Assembly: GCF_040436345.1 (NCBI RefSeq) | Contig: NC_133224.1 | Coordinates: forward strand, 11,896,741-11,960,740 | DNA: 64,000 bases | Origin: Pagrus major | Taxonomy: Eukaryota > Chordata > Actinopteri > Spariformes > Sparidae | Direction: 5' to 3' | Shown here: in pieces, positions 26,601 to 35,373 of the stretch | How the letters are laid out: the number at the start of each line of letters is the position of its first letter | Numbering within the stretch: the stretch's first letter is position 1 | Notes under the pieces: generated by a model | Database searches by the model: none | Told to the model about the DNA's origin: nothing | Seen by the model: the letters and a program-made list of their open reading frames with translations, nothing else | Made by a program: the position numbers and the translations under genes

Positions 26601-29600
26601 CCTTGTGCCAGGAGAAAGTTGCAAGATTTGAGGAACTGCCTGTAAAGGTGCACCATGTAGTTTTGGACCAGAAGAGAAAGATCTTCATTGGCTGTTTTTT
26701 TTTTTTTTTTTTTTGGGGGGGGGGGGCGGGTTATGCCTAACTATGCCTAGTTGTATTACTTCTTCTACACTCTCCCAAAGCCATTGAGGGGGTGACAGTT
26801 GAGTCTCTGGGCCTGAACCGTCACCACACCTTGACAGGCCGTCAAGCATTCATGATCTAAAAGTATTTCCTTCTCTGATCCATCCTTTAAGATGAGGAAG
26901 GATGTGCATGAAAACTGTTTATCCAAGAGTGGCCGATCCTAATGCTTCACAGCTGTTATATGAAATCAGTAAGACTGGATTTCATCAATACTTGAACTGT
27001 AAATGACTAAAATCTGGATACAAGGGTATTGCACAAAAACCTTTGATTTGTTATCAAAATATTTTGCATAGGTATGTAAATTGTGCTAAATGGACAGCAT
27101 ATTTGTTTATATTTTTATGTGTGTGATTCATCATCCTGCTGGCTCTCGTCTCCAGCTTCATCCCTGGTCCCTGGCAGACCTGCAGCAGGACATGTGGCGC
27201 CGGGATCCAGCAACGAACCGTCAAGTGCCAGGTGTTGCTGTCCTTCTCCCAGACCGTTGCTGACCTACCCGATGACGAGTGTGAGGGGGTCAAACCTGCA
27301 ACAAGTCAGCCCTGCTATCGTACTCCCTGCTCTGGTGTTTCAGGCAAAGATAAAGAAAGCGAAAAGGAGGAGGAGGAGGAGGAAGAGACACCCGAAAGAG
27401 AGGAACTGCACGACTGGGAGTATGAGGGCTTTACGGAGTGTTCAGAGAGCTGTGGTGGAGGTATGGATCCTTATTTACCTCTTTAATTCTGAAGAGATAC
27501 TTTGCATTCCTGTCCTTTCCTTATGTAAGTCCGCAGCTATGCTAACAGCTCTCTCAGGCTGTACTGAGGCACACAGGTGCTGTGAGCTAAATGCTAACAT
27601 GCTAACAACACTATTATGCTGATGTTAAGCAGGTATGTTTAACATCTTCACCTCCTTATTTTTGCACGTTAGCATGCCAACATTTGCTAATTGCACTAAA
27701 CGCAAAGTACGGCTGAGGCTGATGGGAAATTTTTGACCTACCAATGGCAGTAGACAAAAAGTGAAGGCATTACTTGATATTTATTTGGGGACAGTGACAT
27801 GGCTGGCTAGCTAGCTAGGCTTGGTAAACATACCATCAAATTATATTTACTGTTTGGCAACCATACCAGTGTTATTGACTTGAATCTTGCTAGCATAATG
27901 TTAGCTTTCTGGCTAATTTACTGGAACCTCATGGGATTGTCTTGTTCCATGTGTTGCCAGGGAGTTATTGCTTGTGAAAAACTTTATATTTTGATCGCAA
28001 AAAAGCATAAAAATATAAATTAATGGTCTTAATTTTTTCTTTGGCAAGTGACCATGGTATAAGTGGGTTGATGCTCTTGGAGGCGTCCATAATCAGAAAT
28101 TAAAGGACTCCACAGACGCAGATAATGGACATCTCATCAGGAATTATCCCTTACATAAATATTTGTACCAAATTTTGTGGCAATCCATCTAAAGAATTTA
28201 AAAGATTAAAAGACATTTCACTCACAAAACCTCAGGTGGCAGAAAGTCATGTGATCTCCAAAGTCAGCAGGATGGGGACCATGAATGTATATACAAAATT
28301 TCATGGTAATCCATCCAATTTTTGTGGTGGTGGACCAAAATTGCCATACCCATTAATCTAGAAATATTAAAAATAAAATTATATTCCTTGGTTTGAATGC
28401 TCTGTAAACGGGCTAACCCCAGTCCGCCAGCATCACTGAATTTGTCCCAGTTTCTGTCTTGAAATGAAACATCACAGCACTAACCGGTGACCTTATGTCA
28501 GTGGATGACTAAAGCCATGCCAGTATGGGCCTTGAAGTAGAAGTAAGTTATATGATATTATATGATAATGGATGAATGTTTAACCCTTAAGGTCAGACAC
28601 CACTGACGCTCGGCAGCAGTGAATGCCGTGCCAGACAGAGACAGCTTTCCTAAACATCCTGCCAACATTCGTCAAGGCCCACTTTAATCTTCCCACCTCC
28701 ACATCCAAGCCCGTATGCCTCAATTGTGAGTCTGTGCGTTAATGTGTAACTTAATTTCTGCACATGGGCGTAGGCTTTTGTCAATGTCTGTGTGCGCGTC
28801 CACCCAAACCCAACAAACTCCCATTCGGGGATGATTACAGACCGGTATCAGATGTCACATACACACCCTGAGGGCTGCGCTCCTGTGGACCATCACACCG
28901 CTATGGCGTTTGAAGTGCCTGCCTCACTGTTATTGTCCCCAACATTAGAAGCAGACTCTGAGATTTATGTTACGTTGCTTTTAACATGACCTGACATCAC
29001 ACCCTCTAAGTTTATCCACAGTTCAGGCCTGAACTTAAACAGGGAGCCGCACCGTTTTGATGCTCACCGTGCCTCATTAGATACAACCACTGCTTGCTTC
29101 CATTGAGGGGCCAAATATCTGGGCTGCTTCATCGCTATATCTGCTTGCTATATTCTATGCTCCATATGTATGTGAGGGTAAGAGATGCTTACGTATAGTG
29201 TGTTTGCATTTTTGCCTTCACTCTTAGAAGATATGGGACACAGGGTTTTTTTGAACCCTGCACAAATACCTCACGGTTTTTGGGCGTCAATTGTGCTGTC
29301 TAATCCCAGGTGTGCAGGAGGCGGTAGTCATCTGCCTCAACAAGCAGACCAGGGAGGCAGCAGACCAGAGCCTGTGTGTGAGCTCCCGACGGCCCCCGCA
29401 ACTCCTCCAGGACTGCAAAACGCAGCCCTGCCCACCAAGGTACGGTAAATCCCACAAATCAGACCCTACATCATTATCTTTTAGACATTGTTTAAAATAG
29501 TTTGTGCATAGGATTGATTAATGGATGTTGTTAAAAAAAATTTTGGAGAGAATGTGTTTTTGGAAAAAGGGTTTGGCTGTTAATTAAAAACAGGACTGAA

Positions 29601-32600
29601 ATCTGGCTGTGGTCATTATTAGTTTGCCAAGACTGTAACAAAGCAAAATATGCGATATATAGAGCCGGGACATTCACATACCGTTTCCCAGAGCCATGAT
29701 GCATCTATGTGTTCTACACCTGGAGCTGCTTAACTTTCAGACTATCAATAAAACCCACATGACACCAGTTTAATCAATTAATCTCTTCTAATCACTGGTT
29801 GTGTACAAAAGAGATTCAAATCCCTCTAATCCACTACGTTACCCCTCTCAGTTTAAACCGCTTGGGCCAATTAAATCACCATTTAGGCCACTTGAGTCCA
29901 AGTGATACTGAAGCAGAATGACAGAGACGGATGGTTGTATCACTGAGAGCAGGAAATGAAGCCAGTGGGATAGCATGTGGAACCTGGTCAGAATCAGACA
30001 CAATGGGGATCAGATGTCAGTGGTAGCTTTACCTGTTAGGCTCAGATGTGAAATTGTCCTCAGAAGATCTTTTCAAGATTATTTTTCAGTGGTTCTGTCA
30101 GCACTGAAATGTAGAAGGCCTCTGCTGCTGTAGTTTGGGCTTTAAATACTGCTAGGCAGGGCTCGAGACTAAAGACCATGAATGTGCTCAACAAATGAAG
30201 TGATGGTCTACCCGTCAGAGGTTGGTTAAAGGAACCCTTGGAGGAAAAGTCAGGATTTATCTTCTGGAAACAATGAAATATCAGGGATATCATGTCCATT
30301 TTGGGCTAGTCAAAAGGGCCAAAAGATGACTAAAATTGTTGTAACCACCCTCTGGGATGACATATATCCATGCTGAAGTTAAAATTACTGAAATGAAACT
30401 ACGAAGTAGATTAACTTTTTCAGTTTTTCCAACAACCATCCATTGGGCTTCAATCTTGAATACAGTGGATGAACATCATCAGAATTTCAAATGTGAAATT
30501 GCAAATACTAACTGTTTTCTGAGGAGAGGGCAGACAAAATTCATCAAACTGAAATACCTGAATGGTTAAACAGCGTAACGACATGTTGTTCCATATAACT
30601 GAGCCATGGCTAAACGGTGAGTTGATTTTGCGGTGGGCCACACGTTTCAAGTTAACACCGTGCGCAGTGTCGGTGTTCCACCACTCACACTCTTGTCAGA
30701 AAACCCAGAGGCCTGCAGCCTGCCCTTGCCTGTTTTTCCAGGCCTTGAGTCTTGTTTTCAGGCACAACAAACGCTGTATTGGACTTGTTTCCTTTGGCCC
30801 TTTACTCCCTCCCTGAGGCCTCCTCACCCTCCCGTATTAAGCTACACTCTTTGGATACAGTTCCCTCTGAAGGGAAACAGCCATAGGATTTGGCTTGTGA
30901 GCATAGTACCGATCCGAAACAAGCTTCATTCCCAATTCTCCTCAGTCCCTCGACCCTTGAGTAAATATGAATAGTTTTGAAATATCACCTAATCTGTCAA
31001 GCAAGAAGTAAAGTTGCTGCCATGTTGGTCAAGGCCAAAGCTTTTAGATGTGTTTAAAGGCATTGCTTCTACACAGACACATACTGCGTCACTTTCAAGA
31101 TTGGATTAAAAATACTAAGCAAACTTGGATGCTGGATTAATCACCCTGTATGAAATTTTGTTGGATAACAAAATTAATATTGGTCCACGGAGGTCATTGG
31201 GAAAATTCGAGTGCAGAAGTAATGCCACAGGGATTTCTCAGATATCAATAAATTCAGTGGGAGATTTAATGTTTCTCTGCCAGGATCCGGCCCCATGAAT
31301 CACTCTTTTCGTTTTCACTTGTATTCACTTTCATGAATTTACACATTCATAAGACTGTCCTCTCATGGGATCAGGTAAAAACATCAAGCTCTCTGACTGA
31401 ACTCCGGACTGCAGTCCTTTATAGATTGGATAATGGGATACGTATATATGTATAGAAAAGACAAATGTTAAGAGTTGAAAAATCATGACAGTACTATGAT
31501 GATCAACATTGTGTTCACAGGTGGGAAACTGGAGAGTGGAGTTCATGCTCTGCTACCTGCGGGGTTGGTCTAATGACCCGGACTGTGGCGTGTACTCACC
31601 GACCCTCTCGGGACAGCAACCGCACTGAGGTTTTGAGGGATGAAGACTGTCAGAACCCCAAGCCCAGTCCTGTCCAAGCCTGCAACCGCTTTGACTGCCC
31701 TCCTACGTGGGACTCGCATGACTGGGGACAGGTAAAGGATCTCACCTCGGAAGTTCAACACCATAAATACCTGGCAAAGCAATTACGCCTGACGACTGAA
31801 GCATAGTATTTTTGTTGCTGCAGTGCTCCCGGAGCTGTGGCGGTGGATTTCAAAGGAGGCAGGTCTTGTGCAAACAGCGGTTGGCAGATGGCAGCATCCT
31901 GGAGCTGCCTGACACCTTTTGCTCTTCCAAGAGTCCTTCAAACCAGCAGCCCTGTGCCAAGAAAGAGTGCCCACCTCAATGGGTCACAACGGACTGGTCA
32001 CAGGTACAGTAAGACTTTCCTCAAGGCATCAATTGACCTTTTTAAAGCAGTCAAAGTAAAAGTATACAGGGTCTGCTCATTTCAATTTCTTACAACATTG
32101 TTTATTTGTCCAGTGTTCAGTGACCTGTGGAAGTGGCATTCAAAGACTACAGGCAGTCTGCAGAAAACAAGGGGACGATGGGACACATTGGAACGTAGAA
32201 CCTGAGAACTGTTCCCTGATGGAACGGCCCACCAGAATCCGGCCATGCTCCCTCAGGCTCTGTGAGAGTAAGGGACCCTCTGTTCAGCTCTATTTTATCA
32301 ATTTGTAAGGGAGGAAATTAAGTTGTGTCAATTTACTTTGCTTGACAGAATAATCATGCCTTTCACCTATCCTGTTAATGTGATCACAGAGTCCGTCAAG
32401 GCGGATCCTACCATACTGGCCCAGAGGAAGGTGTATATCCAGTGGAGGAAGGGCAAAAAGTTGCACTTGGTAGTGGGAGGTTACGCTTACCTTCTCCCTT
32501 GGACAACTGTGGTCCTTCGCTGCCCAACCCGCCACTTCCGCAAGGGCCACATCCGATGGTTGAAGGACGGAAAGCCCTTGGTCAGCCTTCCACACGTCTC

Positions 32601-35291
32601 CATAACATCACTCGGATACGTGAAGATTCAGCAGGTTCGTGCGTCAGATGCAGGGATATACACGTGCGTCGCGGGTCTGGCACAAGAACATTTTGTCCTG
32701 CAAATTATCGGCAGCAAGCAGAAGCTCTCTGTCCCAGAGTCATGGCGTCATGGCACAGATGGACAGCAAAAGGTTGGGCAGCCAGATCTGTCCTCATCAG
32801 GAGAAAGATTCCAGGAGCTACCCATCTCCCTCAACCAATACGACAATATAGTTGAGCATTTGCTTGAACTCAAAGGTTCTCTCCAAGCTGGAAAAGACAT
32901 TGCTGATAAACAACACTCCAGTGAAAAGAACAGATCAACCCTGGAAGATGACAGCTCAGAACTTTCGAGCCTGCTCGTACTCACCGCCGATGCCCACAGG
33001 CTGGATGAGATCACGCACAACCTCTCTGAAGGCCTCGGAGGACCATGGGGGGAACAGCTCATCGCTCAACTGCTCAGTGAGCTCACCATGACTCAAGGGG
33101 AAACCAATGAGTCTACTCTTCATCCCCCAGGAAGTGCAGAATCCTCCACGCAAGTTCCTCTCCTTTACAAACCGAACATCAAAGCACACACATCCAGGCC
33201 AAGAAACCCGGTGATCATCCAACGGTCCAGGAAGGTCGGAGCAGTGCCGTCAGCTGACATGATAGTTTATGTGGGAGTGCCAGTTATGGTGCAGAAACCC
33301 ACTTCTAGTTTGGAGCTGAGGTGTGAAGCACTGGGGAACCCTGAGCCGTCCCGAACATGGACAAAGAATGGAAAAGAGTTGCACTACAACAGCAGGTAAG
33401 AACTACCCTTAAATCTGAATTTTTGTGCAAAAGGCATTAACAAAACTTCAGATTTTGTTGTTTAAAAGTAGCTTAGAAATAATTGTCATAGAGTCAGTGG
33501 TTATGTTGTCTTTGTGTTGGCAGAGTAGGCCTGTTGCCCACCGGCTCACTGAGGATTCAGTCTCCCAGCAAGGTGGATGAGGGTCTGTACACCTGCACTG
33601 CAAGGAACCGTCATGGTTCGGCGTCTCTTTCGTCTTTGCTGCAGATTACAGGTGAGGTCGACGGAGACAGAATGTTGCTACAAGCATGTTTGAATAAATG
33701 GCAATCGGAGATGTAAGCGAATAGTCAGTTTTATTGCTATAAAGCTATTATTGCCTTAAGATACGCAATATTTAAAGGTTCCCTGCAGAGTTTGTGACCA
33801 GCAGTAGCTATATGGAGCAATATATTTACCAGAAGGCCCACCTGTGCACAACAATACAAAACTCGCGCCCATGGCTTTAGGCTACACTGCTGAACAACTG
33901 TTAGTGGCAGGAACGTGCTAAGAAATGTAGCAATGCACCAATAAAAGCAAGGAAGAAGACTACTAGTAAGCAAACATGGACGCAAACAATGAACCATTTC
34001 AAAAAACATTTGCAAATGTTTTTTAAGACGTTGGAATTTAAGGGTATAACATTCATTCACTGTTTCGGTGAGTTACAATGAATGAAAACATAACTTTTGT
34101 TTATAACCGACTAGTTTGCACACTTACTTGTTTTCTTGCAAGGAGTTAGAAGATTGATGCCGCTTTGATATCTGTATATTAAGAAGCCAGAGCAAGGAGA
34201 CAATTAGCTTATCATAGCATAAAGAATGGAAAAAGAGGGGAAACAGCTCACCTGGCTCTGACCAGAGGTAAAGAGACGGGCATTATAACCATGTTTCGAC
34301 AGAGGGTGAATAGAGGTGCTGCAGAAATGAACAGTATGAGTAAAATCAATGTCTAGTAAAAATGCAAAATAAATGTACGAACCTTAAAAATGGCATAGTT
34401 AAGTTCTGTAACGTCAAGTTGAGTTTGTCCTAATATACTGTCATGTAGTCCAGTTTAAAGTAATATGTGTTGTTCTTTTGTGGTTCAGGCTTAGACATTC
34501 TGGGAAAGCATTCTTTTCAACTGAGAAACACACACAGGCACAACCACAGGCACAGATATACAGTAAGCTTCTCCATACCCAAGTGGCTCATCTGGCTGAG
34601 TCAGTGATGGGGAATGTCCGGAGCGTGCCGCAGCTCGGGTCATCTCCGAGCTGCGCTGTCCTTCGTCTCCTCTGAGCATGATCGGTCTCAACCTAGCTGC
34701 ATTTTCATCAAAGCGGGTTTTTCCTGACACTCCAGCACTTTTCCTCCCCATACGACAACAATTAGAGGTTCCAGGCAACGTTTCAAAGAAGATTAAGCGG
34801 GTGCACCCCATTCGGCTAATCTAAACGGACAGGAAGAAAGTGCTGAGAAATGTCCGATCTGCATTACTTTATATTTTTTAATTCAAACTCAGTTGAAGGT
34901 CACATCTAATGGATGCACTTCAGCAATCTTAAGAATGCAATCCTAAGAGTTAAGGCTTGTGAACGTCCTCGCAGAGCTGCTAAGATCACTGCAGTAAGTC
35001 TGCTTTAGCACATCAACAGAGACACTGAAACTTTAATCAACATTATATGATATAGATTAAAAAAATGCCATCTTCTTCTGACTTCTGCACTAAGATATCC
35101 TTTTTTAAAACTGTATTTTCAGGTGGCAAAGGAAGAAACTGTGCCCAAGGTAACGGTATGGGAACACATGGACCTGTTTGCACTGAGAGAAGTAACAGCA
35201 GCCAGTCAGCTGAGCCGTGCCATGGACAAGCCTGCCCCCTCAGGTAGGTTGCTGTTACTACATGTCTTTCCAGTTGGATACCAGGCCTCCA

Positions 35292-35373
<82 letters not shown>

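Noticed and set aside
27083-27622. 179-codon frame overlapping ADAMTSL1 exon 14
   Set aside because: It is a shadow in another frame of a real TSR exon and reads through splice sites.
34489-34562. Possible extra ADAMTSL1 exon with acceptor and donor
   Set aside because: It fits the phase of exon 20 but shifts the frame for 35123-35243, losing the TSR and ending in a stop after the following exon. It could be a poison exon or chance splice sites, and is not supported by sequence similarity.
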